Counted from the stretch's first letter, positions 50,828 to 58,705 are shown. The stretch is DNA of 64,000 nt from Streptomyces sp. HM190 (GCF_009857135.1 NZ_CP047318.1:4588001-4652000); one strand, 5' to 3'. The notes: generated from the letters alone by a model not told the origin. Translations and numbers: made by a program.

Positions 50828-50862
50828 GGGGCTTCGCGGCGGCACGGCGGTTCGCGGGCCGC

Positions 50863-51081
50863 TTACCCGGCCGCGTCGAGAGCGGCGAGAGCCTGAGCCC
50901 AGCGGACGTACTTGAGGTCCGCCAGGTCGGCCACGGTCTTGACCCCGAAAGCCTCCTGGAGCAGTTCGCCGTCGCGGTCCGAGACGCCCTTAAGCGCCCC
51001 GACCGGGGCAGCCAGGATCTCGGCCAGGCTCTTGTCCGCCCATGCCTTGTCGAGCACCTTGTCCAGATCGATCGAAGCCAT
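50863..51081 (-). CDS. Small helix-hairpin-helix-like protein
   Basis: 72 residues; ATG at 51081 after GGAGG. The sequence is helical: SIDLDKVLDKAWADKSLAEI, then APVGALKGVSDRDGELLQEA and FGVKTVADLADLKYVRWAQA. The middle part matches the helix-hairpin-helix pattern (L-K-G-V-S-x-x-x-x-x-L-L-x-x-x-G-V-x-T-V-x-D-L). Such domains bind DNA or partners. Operator 4 is 46 bases upstream, so it is the fourth member of the proposed BlaI regulon. Confidence 0.8.
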   Translation of the reverse strand: MASIDLDKVLDKAWADKSLAEILAAPVGALKGVSDRDGELLQEAFGVKTVADLADLKYVRWAQALAALDAAG

Positions 51082-51126
51082 GCGTGTCGCCTCCACGGTG
51101 GGTGCGGGGCCCGGCCCGCGCCGGAC

Positions 51127-51146
51127 CTTCTACAGATGCGTAGAAG
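51127..51146. promoter_or_regulatory. BlaI-type operator 4, upstream of the HhH gene
   Basis: CTTCTACA-GATG-CGTAGAAG, 8+4+8 with one changed pair (C for T at the inner base of the right arm). Sequence and spacing match the other three sites. Confidence 0.8.
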
Positions 51147-51240
51147 CATAGGGTCGCCAGGGGCGAGGAAGCCGACGGTCGGCGCGGACGCGGCGGGAAA
51201 GTCCGAAAACGGATACGTGAGCTGGCCGGAGGGCCGTTCC

Positions 51241-51296
51241 CGGTCATCGGTCATCGGTCATCGGATACCGGATACCGGATGTCGGGCATCGGGCAT
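51241..51296. repeat. Heptanucleotide tandem repeat, eight units
   Basis: CGGTCAT x3, CGGATAC x2, CGGATGT, CGGGCAT x2 follow one another without a gap. The 7-base register is strict although the unit changes. It lies in the 500-base noncoding gap before the ion-channel gene; the rest of that gap (51147-51579) shows nothing else I can name. Confidence 0.8.
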
Positions 51297-51579
51297 CGGA
51301 GCGAGGCGTCGGCGGAGCATGCCACCTGGGCCCGGACCGCCGCAGGGCCTGGCGGGGTGAGGTCGCGTGTGCTGGTGTGCCGGCCAGGCCCCTGCACGCG
51401 CAGGAGGCCCGGCCGGGCGGTCGGCCACGCCGTACGCAGCGCTCAACGCGCCTACGGTGAACCGGGGTTCACACGGCAGACATCGCACGGAAGTGCGGAC
51501 TGGCTAAGATCCACTTCCTGCAGAAGCCCGTACGGCTCGCCCCCGTACGACTCGCCGGTGAGGGAGCCGCGGACACCCG

Positions 51580-52533
51580 ATGACGCACGACGGGACCACA
51601 CGCTTGACGGCTCGCCCATCCGTTCGCCACCTCGTGGCCTGCCACTGCCGGGCGGTGACCGAGGCCCGCTGGTTCGCCGTCGCTGTCTTCGCCCTCATCA
51701 TCGCCAACGCGGTCGTCCTCGGCGTGGATACCTACTCCGGCGTCGTGGACCGGTGGCACGACGAGCTGAAGCTGATCGAGTACGGCTTCCTGGCCGCCTT
51801 CGCGACCGAGATTCTCCTGCGCGCGTGTGCGCACGCCGACCGCCCAGGGGACTTCTTCCGCGACCCGTGGAACCTGTTCGACCTCGCCGTCGTCCTGTCC
51901 GCCGCCTTGCCGGCCGTCCGCGAGAACGCCACCGTGCTGCGGCTGCTGCGCCTGGCACGCGTGCTGCGCGCCGCCCGGTTCCTGCCCCAACTGCGCATCG
52001 TGCTCGTGGCGGTGGCCCGCAGCCTGCCCGGCACGGTCAGCTTCCTGCTGGTCGGCGCGCTGCTGCTGTACGTCTACGCCATGGTCGGCTGGGTCTTCTT
52101 CGCCGACGACGACCCCGAGCACTACGGCTCCATCGGCCGTGCCGTCCTCACCCTCTTCCTCCTGATGACCCTGGACGGACTGGGCGACGCGGTCCGCGCG
52201 GGACTGGAGATCTCCCGCTGGAGCATCCTCTACTACGCCTCGTACGTCCTGCTCGGCTCCTTCGTGCTGGTCAACGTCCTCATCGGGGTGGTCATCACCT
52301 CCCTCGACGAGGCCCGCGAGATGGAGCAGGAAGCGGAACGCCGGGAAGGCGGCGGACACGCTGCGGCAGTCGCGGGGGCGGCGGCCTCCCGCGAACGACA
52401 CCTCCGCGACCGCATCGCCGAGGCGCGACGCGCTCTCGACCGCCTGGAGGAGAGCCTGGACCCGGACCTTCTCCCCACACCCCGCGCGACCACGACGGAA
52501 GCGACCGCTCCGCCGACCGCGGGTCACACGTGA
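51580..52533 (+). CDS. Voltage-gated ion channel (six-helix, single-domain)
   Basis: 317 residues from ATG at 51580. Helices S1-S3 (FAVAVFALIIANAVVLGVDT, IEYGFLAAFATEILLRACAH, WNLFDLAVVLSAALPAV) precede an S4 with regularly spaced Arg (TVLRLLRLARVLRAARFLPQ). S5 (VSFLLVGALLLYVYAMVGWV), a pore loop with the filter-like TLDGLGD, and S6 (ASYVLLGSFVLVNVLIGVVI) follow. A charged coiled coil (about 250-300) ends the chain, as in bacterial sodium channels that assemble as tetramers. The filter differs from the TLESW of NaChBac, so the ion is uncertain. Confidence 0.9.
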   Translation: MTHDGTTRLTARPSVRHLVACHCRAVTEARWFAVAVFALIIANAVVLGVDTYSGVVDRWHDELKLIEYGFLAAFATEILLRACAHADRPGDFFRDPWNLFDLAVVLSAALPAVRENATVLRLLRLARVLRAARFLPQLRIVLVAVARSLPGTVSFLLVGALLLYVYAMVGWVFFADDDPEHYGSIGRAVLTLFLLMTLDGLGDAVRAGLEISRWSILYYASYVLLGSFVLVNVLIGVVITSLDEAREMEQEAERREGGGHAAAVAGAAASRERHLRDRIAEARRALDRLEESLDPDLLPTPRATTTEATAPPTAGHT

Positions 52534-52660
52534 GAATCGGCGACGAGGGTTGGTCATGAGCCACTGAGGAGGCCAAGCCGGTCCCGGTCGGAGGTTCCGT
52601 GGTCGAGGGAGCGTTCGCTGGGCCGCGGCAGGTGGTGGACGAAGGCTCGCCGCCTCGGCG

Positions 52661-52831
52661 TCAGCGGACGGGACGCCGCCGGGAGCGCCGGGACACCAGC
52701 ACCGTGAAGGAGATCACGGCTGCGGCGAAGACCACGATGCCCGTGGCCAGGAGAAAGCCGAGGCCCTTCACCGCCACACCGATGATTCCCAGCACGACGG
52801 CCACAAGCAGCAGCAGGAGGAAGAGCGCCAT
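52661..52831 (-). CDS. Small two-helix membrane protein
   Basis: 56 residues; ATG at 52831. Two hydrophobic helices (MALFLLLLLVAVVLGIIGVA, FLLATGIVVFAAAVISFTVL) are separated by VKGLG, and the chain ends in a very basic tail (SRRSRRRPVR). Small proteins of this pattern (hydrophobic hairpin with basic C-terminus) are common in Streptomyces. A GAGGTGG ribosome site lies upstream. No function can be given. It follows the PRC-barrel gene with a 37-base gap, in the same direction. Confidence 0.75.
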   Translation of the reverse strand: MALFLLLLLVAVVLGIIGVAVKGLGFLLATGIVVFAAAVISFTVLVSRRSRRRPVR

Positions 52832-52868
52832 CACGGCGTACCACCTCGTCCCGGCCGTGCGCCCACGC

Positions 52869-53225
52869 TCACCGGCGTGCGAGCTGTCGTTCGCCGGCCG
52901 CCCCCGTCCGGTACGTCATGCCGTAGTGCTGGAAGATCTCCTCCTCCCGCTCGGCCGGCAGGACGTCGTCGGTCCCGATCGACGGGGCCTTCCGCACCTG
53001 CCCCTTGGCGTAGGAGACCCGGACGTAGTCCGGTCCGACGACCGCGTCGTCGAGCGGGACGAAGACCAGCCGGTGACGGGTGGGCAGTCCGGTCCGGACC
53101 GTGGCCATGGCCGGTTCGTCAGTGGCGGTGTCGACGTAGACCGCTTCGAGCATGCCGATCTTGTGCTGCTTCTCGTCGACCACGTCCTGGTTGCGCCACT
53201 CGCGGATGTCGGCTGGACGGATCAT
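52869..53225 (-). CDS. PRC-barrel-like domain protein
   Basis: 118 residues; ATG at 53225. The N-terminal 80 residues resemble a PRC barrel: IRPADIREWRNQDVVDEKQH, KIGMLEAVYVDTATDEPAMA, RHRLVFVPLDDAVVGPDYVR, VSYAKGQVRKAP. The remainder (EREEEIFQHYGMTYRTG) fits the tail seen in actinobacterial members. PRC-barrel proteins are small, often stress-linked and may bind RNA or partners. It forms an apparent unit with the small membrane protein downstream. Confidence 0.82.
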   Translation of the reverse strand: MIRPADIREWRNQDVVDEKQHKIGMLEAVYVDTATDEPAMATVRTGLPTRHRLVFVPLDDAVVGPDYVRVSYAKGQVRKAPSIGTDDVLPAEREEEIFQHYGMTYRTGAAGERQLARR

Positions 53226-53312
53226 GGCCTGCTCCCTGTCTGCGCGCTCTGCCGGGTGGTGCGCACGAGTACCCCGGCCCTCGCGTCTCAAGGCGCCCCC
53301 CCCGCGGCGCGG

Positions 53313-53585
53313 TCAGCCGCTGTTCTCCTCCTCGGCCTCCATGAGCCGTATCCCCTGATGCGTCAGCACGACTGTCGCAGGCACCTCGCCATGGGCCCAG
53401 CGGACCGTGACCAGTCCCTCGCCCACCAGATAGGTGCACGCCGCGGCCAGGTCGTGGTCGGGGATCTCCAACTCGTCACGCAGCCTGGCCCCGGAGACAT
53501 CCGGAAGGCCACGTGCTTCCATGTCCTGGTACAGGGTCTTCATGATCGCTTCGCGGTGGGATTTCCGCTGGTGCAGTGTTGCCAT
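53313..53585 (-). CDS. Small winged-helix-like protein
   Basis: 90 residues from ATG at 53585. The order of helices and strands fits a winged helix: SHREAIMKTLYQDMEARGL, VSGARLRDELEIPDHDLAAA, CTYLVGEGLVTVRWAHGEVP, TVVLTHQGIRLMEAEEENSG. The last part reads like the wing and final helix. It could bind DNA, but the family was not recognised. It is transcribed towards the PRC-barrel gene, about 90 bases away. Confidence 0.7.
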   Translation of the reverse strand: MATLHQRKSHREAIMKTLYQDMEARGLPDVSGARLRDELEIPDHDLAAACTYLVGEGLVTVRWAHGEVPATVVLTHQGIRLMEAEEENSG

Positions 53586-53732
53586 GGTCGCCGCCACTCG
53601 TCCTGGGCTCCCGGACCGGCTCTCCCTGTTCACCCTACTCCGGGCCGTACGCCGGTACCTGGCGTACGGCCCGCCGGCGGTCTCGTGAGGGCGGAGCATG
53701 GCAGACCGCTCAGTTCCCTGACGCCCGTCCCC

Positions 53733-54035
53733 CTACCGCCGTACGCCGTCCTCCACGGAACGGCTGTCTCCCGTGGAGGGGCCGTCCCCCGTGAACGGCC
53801 CGCCTCCCGCGGACCGGCTGCTCTCCAGCCACGACCGAGCGGGTTCTGCCGCGTGGGCGGTGTCCACGGTGAGGTCGAGACGAGTTCCCCCGTCGGGACC
53901 CGAGGGGTAGCTGCGCTGCTCGGTGGAGTCGAAGCAACGGCGGAGAACCTCCGCGACCCGACGGGCGACTTCGGGCGAGGCGGCTACGACACAGACCTCG
54001 GCGCGGCCGTCCGAGGGTGTTTCCATGGACCGCAT
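53733..54035 (-). CDS. Small hypothetical protein, paralogue of the gene at 1058-1420
   Basis: 100 residues; ATG at 54035 with GAGG 7 bases upstream (another ATG three codons on). The core AEVCVVAASPEVARRVAEVL, then RSYPSGPDGG and LDLTVDTAHA, matches the protein at 1058-1420. The C-terminal part differs and is Gly/Ser/Thr/Asp-rich with a short repeat (GDGPSTGDSRS). The pair indicates a conserved small family; no function is known. Confidence 0.65.
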   Translation of the reverse strand: MRSMETPSDGRAEVCVVAASPEVARRVAEVLRRCFDSTEQRSYPSGPDGGTRLDLTVDTAHAAEPARSWLESSRSAGGGPFTGDGPSTGDSRSVEDGVRR

Positions 54036-54220
54036 GACGACCTCGGAGTCATCGGAGTCGGACGTGCCCGTACGAGACGGATCGGATTCCCGCCCTACTC
54101 CGACAGCCGTCGAAGTTCCTGCGGGTCACCGGCGGCCTCCCGCACGCTGACGGGGCGCGGAGTACCGTGAGAACGAGGAAGCCACCCGGTCCCCTCGATC
54201 CAGGTAGGCAGGCGAGTGCG

Positions 54221-54781
54221 ATGGTCGACTCCGGCTCCGACTCCCCGCGGGTGACGAGACTTCTGCCGGACGCCGTGCACCAGGCCGTGCGGCCGGGGAC
54301 TGCTCTCGTGCGGCTGCAGACGACCCATGACCGGCAGGGCGTGCTCGACGGGGTGTGGTGGCCTCGTTCCCGCGACATCGCCGCCGAACTCCCCAGCCTG
54401 ATCGGCGCACTGACCGAGCACCTCGGGCCCATCACACGCGTCGGCCTCGACACCGACGCATGGGACGAACTTCCGACGCGGATGACCGTCGACGACCGCG
54501 TCGTCCACATCGACTCCTTCCCGGTCGGCGACGACACCGTCCTCATCACCCGGGGCGAGCAGGATCTCTTCTCCCTCCTCGTGGTCCCACCGCACGCGAC
54601 GCCCGACGCCGCGCGCGCCGCCATGGCCGAGGCGGTCCGCGCCGGCAGCAGGAGGCGGGCCGAGCAGATCCTCATCGACACGGGCACCGGACGAACGGAC
54701 CCGAGCACTGCACGAGTCCTCGGGGGCGTGGTGAAGAGCCCCGGTGAACAGTCCCCGGGCGAACAGCCCGACGGTGAATAG
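54221..54781 (+). CDS. DUF5994-family protein
   Basis: 186 residues from ATG at 54221. The conserved part runs from about 15 to 150: LQTTHDRQGVLDGVWWPRSR, DIAAELPSLIGALTEHLGPI, VDDRVVHIDSFPVGDDTVLI, LFSLLVVPPHATPDAARAAM. This is the DUF5994 pattern, found only in actinobacteria, soluble and of unknown role. It ends in a short repeat (SPGEQSPGEQPDGE). Several DUF5994 genes usually occur per Streptomyces genome. Confidence 0.85.
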   Translation: MVDSGSDSPRVTRLLPDAVHQAVRPGTALVRLQTTHDRQGVLDGVWWPRSRDIAAELPSLIGALTEHLGPITRVGLDTDAWDELPTRMTVDDRVVHIDSFPVGDDTVLITRGEQDLFSLLVVPPHATPDAARAAMAEAVRAGSRRRAEQILIDTGTGRTDPSTARVLGGVVKSPGEQSPGEQPDGE

Positions 54782-55177
54782 CCGGGCAGGCGCCGCCAGT
54801 CGCTCGCGGGGCTAGCTTCGACGTGTTCGTGCCCCCGGGGACAGTCGTTCGGGGGACCCGGGGGACCCGGGGGACCAGTGGTCTACGGGACCGGGGCCCC
54901 GTAGGGGACCTGGCTTCCGTCGAGCGGCGCTCCGCGGGGCCCGTTCGAGGAGTACGCTCGAAGACACCGAGGACATTTCGCGCACCGCTGTCAGGCTCGT
55001 GCCGTTTTCGGCGATCGAGTACACCGGGCTGGTCGTCACCGGCCCGGGGCAGGGTCCGCGACATGAACGTGACCGTCTCCCATCCGCCGGCAGCCGAAAC
55101 CGCTGACCGCTTCACTTCTCGACCGCCGCCGCCGTGACTGCAGCGATGCCGCATCAGGTGACGGGAAGGTGAGAACC
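54782..55177. other. Noncoding spacer
   Basis: About 395 bases. GGGGGACCC is repeated twice and then varied to GGGGGACCA at 54851-54877. The region from 54960 to 55165 has mixed composition and probably contains the promoter of the small membrane-protein gene. No reading frame is well supported. Confidence 0.35.
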
Positions 55178-55441
55178 GTGGAGACATTCCTGACCCTCAT
55201 CGTGATCATCGCGATGATCGCCTTCGGCGCGCTCCTCATCCAACGGCTCAACTCACAGCACGGCGACCGTATCGCCGCCTTCCACTACGGTCACTCCAGA
55301 ACACCTGTCGCGGGACCGCCACCGTCGGCTCCGCGCAAGGGCAGTGACCGGACAGGGGCGACCGGCACGCGACGTCGGCATGTCGCCGGACACGGACGGC
55401 TCCGCCACCGCCTGCGGTGCCGCACCCGTGAGGGGCCGTGA
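55178..55441 (+). CDS. Small single-pass membrane protein
   Basis: 87 residues from GTG at 55178, with AAGGTGAG 6 bases upstream. An N-terminal helix (TFLTLIVIIAMIAFGALLIQ) is followed by a basic, Pro/Arg-rich tail (NSQHGDRIAAFHYGHSRT and further Arg-rich sequence). No domain was recognised. It is the last chromosomal gene before the tRNA-Gly attachment site. Confidence 0.65.
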   Translation: METFLTLIVIIAMIAFGALLIQRLNSQHGDRIAAFHYGHSRTPVAGPPPSAPRKGSDRTGATGTRRRHVAGHGRLRHRLRCRTREGP

Positions 55442-55545
55442 GCGCCCGCTCGGACGGGGTGCGTCCGTAGGGGGCAGGGCCAGCTTACGGAGAACAAGTG
55501 GTGCGGTTGTGGTGTGGCGATCACCCACCGGTCTGGACAACAAAG

Positions 55546-55572
55546 AACCCCCGGGTCTCTGACCTGGGGGTT
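55546..55572 (-). terminator. Terminator of the displaced tRNA-Gly 3' end
   Basis: AACCCCCGGGTC pairs with GACCTGGGGGTT (one mismatch) around TCT. On the minus strand it lies just past the CCA end of the tRNA fragment and is followed by TTCTTTG, as expected of a tRNA terminator. Confidence 0.75.
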
Positions 55573-55577
55573 TCGCA

Positions 55578-55624
55578 TGGAGCGGGTGACGAGAATCGAA
55601 CTCGCGCTCTCAGCTTGGGAAGCT
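55578..55624 (-). other. Attachment site: 3' half of tRNA-Gly(CCC)
   Basis: On the minus strand this reads AGCTTCCCAAGCTGAGAGCG, then the T-arm with GTTCGATT, the acceptor CACCCGCT and CCA. It is the anticodon arm (CCC) to the 3' end of a glycine tRNA. The sequence further upstream on that strand does not continue as a tRNA 5' half (no GCGGGTGTAGTT). A complete 3' half with terminator but no 5' half is the scar left when an element integrates into a tRNA gene. The intact copy should lie beyond the right edge of the window. Confidence 0.8.
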
Positions 55625-55730
55625 TGGGTTCTCGGTAGGCGGCTGCTTGGCTGAACTGCGGCGGAGCGGGCGCACGGCCTGACTGACCGGGCGGCCTGGT
55701 CCCCGCCGTTCCCCGTGGCTCCCCGCACGA

Positions 55731-55750
55731 TCTGGCACGTGTCTGGCACG
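55731..55750. repeat. Direct repeat TCTGGCACG, possible integrase arm sites
   Basis: TCTGGCACG occurs at 55731-55739 and 55742-55750, an 11-base step, about 110 bases inside the element from the tRNA fragment. TCTGGCACG occurs again at about 57152-57160. Pairs like this near att sites commonly serve as arm-binding sites for tyrosine integrases. Confidence 0.4.
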
Positions 55751-55791
55751 GGCGCTGCCGTCCGCTCTGCGCGTCTGCTGTGAGCCACGGA

Positions 55792-56061
55792 CTACTCGTA
55801 GGCGGTCGCAGCCTGCAAGGCTCGCGCGAAGCAGCTCCAGTCACCGCTGGCGGGCAGACTGCGGCCGGCGTTGCTGTACCAGCCGTCCGCGTCGTCGATC
55901 CAGGCTGCCAGCGCCTCCAGGAAACCCGCGAGGTCCGCGTTCTCCCATGAGTGGCCCTGCTCGGTGTGGCTGCGGTGAAGGGCACGGACGAAGGCAGCCA
56001 GGTCTTCTCTGCTGTCGACGTGATCAGGAGAAGTGTTCACCGAGTTGGTGGAACGTGACAC
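55792..56061 (-). CDS. DUF7660-family protein
   Basis: 89 residues from GTG at 56061; a later GTG in frame is possible, as no ribosome site is clear. The pattern DLAAFVRALHRSHTEQG, NADLAGFLEALAAWIDDADG, YSNAGRSLPASGDWSCFARA, LQAATAYE is that of DUF7660, a short domain often seen as a stand-alone immunity-like or accessory protein. It is the first element gene inside the att site and is divergent from the ETEC_3214-like gene with only 23 bases between start codons. Confidence 0.7.
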   Translation of the reverse strand: MSRSTNSVNTSPDHVDSREDLAAFVRALHRSHTEQGHSWENADLAGFLEALAAWIDDADGWYSNAGRSLPASGDWSCFARALQAATAYE

Positions 56062-56084
56062 GCGGCGCGCCGCTCGGATGCAAG

Positions 56085-57044
56085 ATGCCTTCCGTGGATT
56101 GGCTGAGCACTCTTGCCGAGATCGGCAAGATCATGGGTGGGGTGGTGGCGGCACTGACCCTCATGGGAACGGTGACCAAGTGGTGGAAGAAGGGCCCGGG
56201 CAGGCGACGCACCTGGACCAACAACTTCAAGCAGCTCGCTCCCGGCGTGCGGCCGGCCTATGTCGAAGCCCTCTTCGGGGAGCCCGCATTTGAACTCAGG
56301 GTGCCGGTGTTGAGCATCACACCCGGTGAGGGCAGCCGCCTGGGGCTCACAGAACGTGTATGGCCTTTGGCGACCGAGGGCTACTTGACGACCTGGAGCG
56401 GTGAGTCAGACGTCGTCGCATACTCTCTCACCACCACCAGTGAGCGGTTCAAGCCCAAGATCCGAATAGGTTCCTCCTGGTACTCCAATGGTCCTGCCCT
56501 CTACGTGCGCCTGGGGCGTACACGTCTCGCCCAAGTCAGCGATGCCCTCCACCTGCCGCATCCCGAAGAGATTGCGTCGTGGAAGGGTGCTCGGCGTCAC
56601 GAGTACTACGAGACGTACTACTTCGGAAACCCAGGGCATTACATGACGTGGATGTGCGGCGTCTCCGGTACCGGTCATCGGGCTGGCGAAGCAGGAGCCA
56701 TGGAGCGGTTGGGTCCCGAGAACTCGGCGTTCCTCCGGGGCGACCTGATCGAAAGCCTCCCAGCGGATCAACGGCAGGCGCTCGACGCATACCGCGCACG
56801 TGCGGTTGTGAACAGCCTGATGGTTCAGGGTATGGAACGGCTGAACATCTGCCCCGAGGATCCGCGCTGCGGTCCTGACTACGACCTGGTACGCACGCTC
56901 GAGAAGCCCCCGGGGGTACTCGCCAAGGTCAGGGTTCGAAGGGAGTTGCGAAGGGCCGAGGGACGCCCGGCCTGGGAGAAGGCCCGACGCCGACTTCCTA
57001 GCCAGCTACAACGACGATCCGGAAGCCCACGATCACCGCGTTAG
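56085..57044 (+). CDS. ETEC_3214-like protein with an N-terminal membrane segment
   Basis: 319 residues from ATG at 56085. The N-terminus LSTLAEIGKIMGGVVAALTL is a membrane anchor, followed by basic KWWKKGPGRRR. A soluble domain (about 45-280) with many aromatic residues (VEALFGEPAFELRVPVLSIT, YLTTWSGESDVVAYSLTTTS, YYETYYFGNPGHYMTWMCGV) matches what I recall as the ETEC_3214 domain. The C-terminus is basic and Arg-rich. The role is unknown; a place next to an att site is typical of accessory cargo. Confidence 0.6.
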   Translation: MPSVDWLSTLAEIGKIMGGVVAALTLMGTVTKWWKKGPGRRRTWTNNFKQLAPGVRPAYVEALFGEPAFELRVPVLSITPGEGSRLGLTERVWPLATEGYLTTWSGESDVVAYSLTTTSERFKPKIRIGSSWYSNGPALYVRLGRTRLAQVSDALHLPHPEEIASWKGARRHEYYETYYFGNPGHYMTWMCGVSGTGHRAGEAGAMERLGPENSAFLRGDLIESLPADQRQALDAYRARAVVNSLMVQGMERLNICPEDPRCGPDYDLVRTLEKPPGVLAKVRVRRELRRAEGRPAWEKARRRLPSQLQRRSGSPRSPR

Positions 57045-57523
57045 GAGAGAGGCTGGGTGATCTGCGGGCTGAGCTGCGGCTTTGCCGATCGAGGAAGCGA
57101 GCCGCTACTCGACCGCGGGACACCAGTGTTAACCGTGGTTGACCTCTGCATCTGGCACGGTTGTGGCACGAACCTCAGCCGACGACAGTCAGCCACGACG
57201 GCGGGTGCGCCGACTGACCAGGCGCGCGTATGCCTCGCCGCACCCCCACCGGGCTCAGCCACGCTGTCTAGTGCCGTCCCTCAGAGCAAGTTGTGCCGGC
57301 GGGGCCGTTAGCGCACTTCAGGGCCCTTCTTAGGCGCTTGGAGGTACCCGGCCAGGGCAGGAAGACACTGCTTCCACATGGCTTCACGTCAGCCGTCACT
57401 TTGAAAGGATCATGGATGGGCGAGGTATGGCGCCCTTCGGTCGTGGTATAGCTCTGTTGACGATGTGTCACGACAGGTACGATTGGGTGTTGGCATGCGG
57501 CAACGGCGGAAATAGGGGGGAAA
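57045..57523. other. Noncoding, transition to low-GC cargo
   Basis: About 480 bases in which GC content falls steadily. TCTGGCACG (57152-57160) and TGTGGCACG (57169-57177) echo the repeats at 55731. The last 60 bases (CTATTTC-like, ending AATAGGGGGGAAA) hold the ribosome site of the next gene and presumably its promoter. No gene is recognisable. Confidence 0.4.
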
Positions 57524-58705
57524 ATGAAAGTGCCACAGAATGCCTTATTGCCGAAATTCGATCGCAAGTCTGACTACTTTGACTATTTTTCGGGTGACGG
57601 CTCCGCGGTTCAGCAGCTTGAAGATAAAAGGCTTACCGCAGGACTTCAGAAAAGCTATATCTTAGAAACGGTCGACGGTGGTAACCCGAGTGCACGCCTC
57701 CCTGTTGAGGAATTGTTCTCGCGAAGTGGCTTGCAAGCGGTGCCACTTTCGAAGGAAAAAACTGCGTTCGACGTTTCTACCGAGAGTGGTGAACGTGTCG
57801 CTCTAGTGGAGCAGGTCGACTCCAGGTACCTGACTCTCTACACCCTGCTGCCATCCAATCAGTCAGACAAGCTAGTGCGTGCCGCTGTCGCAACCAACCC
57901 ATTTCTTGATCACCTCTGGCTGTCGTCACAGAGTTTCATGGCGTTGTGGTCGAATGTGCTGGCAGGGAACAGCGGTCGGCGTTACGGGAAAATTACCTTC
58001 GAGCATGAATCGATTTACGAGGTATCTGAGGAAGAAGCAGGGGAGTATCTTCCAGACGAGCGGCGTACCTCACGTTTCACCATGGTCGATAAGCTCGAAG
58101 TGATGGCGCAGAAGATGGATCCGCTACAGCAGGAATATGCGCCGCTGGCCTCGATTACTCAAATGCGTCTACCTGCGCAGGGTCGAGGTGGTCACGATCT
58201 CTACTATGACGGCAAAGTCACCAATCGAAGTGGATCCTTTGTCGACCACCGCACCACGTTACATGGGGTGGTGGGAATGTACAGGTCATTGACGCGCAGC
58301 GTGGAGCGACAACTCTGGACTTCTGTGGCCTCTTCCGGCTCTCTCGGTGCGACTAGCATCGGTTCTGTAGCTGAAATTGTATTCAGTAAGCCACTCACGG
58401 AGGATCTGTTTCGGCGCTGGGTCATGAGCATGTTCAACAATAGGCGCAACAGGTTTAGGCTTACGGGCTACGCTAATTGGCTGAATGCAACTAAGGTGCA
58501 CGCAAACGCCATCGATCAACACCTTTGGCAGCCACTAGTAATGGAGTTTACTCCTGCGCGCGTCGTGGCCATACTTCCGCATGGTACGTGCGGAAACTCT
58601 GTCAATCGCCTGGTGTCAAATATTCAGCGTTTCATTGATCCAAAGGTCGCCGCTTACATTGGTGACAGGGAATACGGTACCCTAATTCCAAGCGTTGCGG
58701 CATAG
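57524..58705 (+). CDS. Low-GC cargo protein of unknown function
   Basis: 393 residues, ATG at 57524 after AGGGGGG. Codon use is unlike the rest of the window: AT-ending codons are common and at least three TTA codons occur (codons 8, 46 or so, and in TLHG), so translation should need the bldA tRNA. No membrane helix or known domain was recognised. Notable parts: SDYFDYFSGDGSAVQQLEDK, SQSFMALWSNVLAGNSGRRY and HPLTEDLFRR-like helix region (PLTEDLFRRWVMSMFNNRRN). The last third is mostly alpha/beta. It forms a two-gene operon with the nuclease-like gene 27 bases downstream. Confidence 0.8.
   Translation: MKVPQNALLPKFDRKSDYFDYFSGDGSAVQQLEDKRLTAGLQKSYILETVDGGNPSARLPVEELFSRSGLQAVPLSKEKTAFDVSTESGERVALVEQVDSRYLTLYTLLPSNQSDKLVRAAVATNPFLDHLWLSSQSFMALWSNVLAGNSGRRYGKITFEHESIYEVSEEEAGEYLPDERRTSRFTMVDKLEVMAQKMDPLQQEYAPLASITQMRLPAQGRGGHDLYYDGKVTNRSGSFVDHRTTLHGVVGMYRSLTRSVERQLWTSVASSGSLGATSIGSVAEIVFSKPLTEDLFRRWVMSMFNNRRNRFRLTGYANWLNATKVHANAIDQHLWQPLVMEFTPARVVAILPHGTCGNSVNRLVSNIQRFIDPKVAAYIGDREYGTLIPSVAA

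Noticed and set aside
46816..51081. A conventional beta-lactam resistance locus, suggested by BlaI and a BlaR1-like protease
   Set aside because: No beta-lactamase or PBP2a gene is near, the protease lacks a penicillin-binding sensor, and the operators lie in front of stress genes.
51241..51296. A replication-origin iteron array
   Set aside because: Seven-base units are too short and too variable, and no replication-initiation gene is nearby.
55578..55624. A functional tRNA-Gly gene
   Set aside because: Only the anticodon arm to the CCA end is present; the D-arm and 5' acceptor strand are missing, so it cannot fold as a tRNA.
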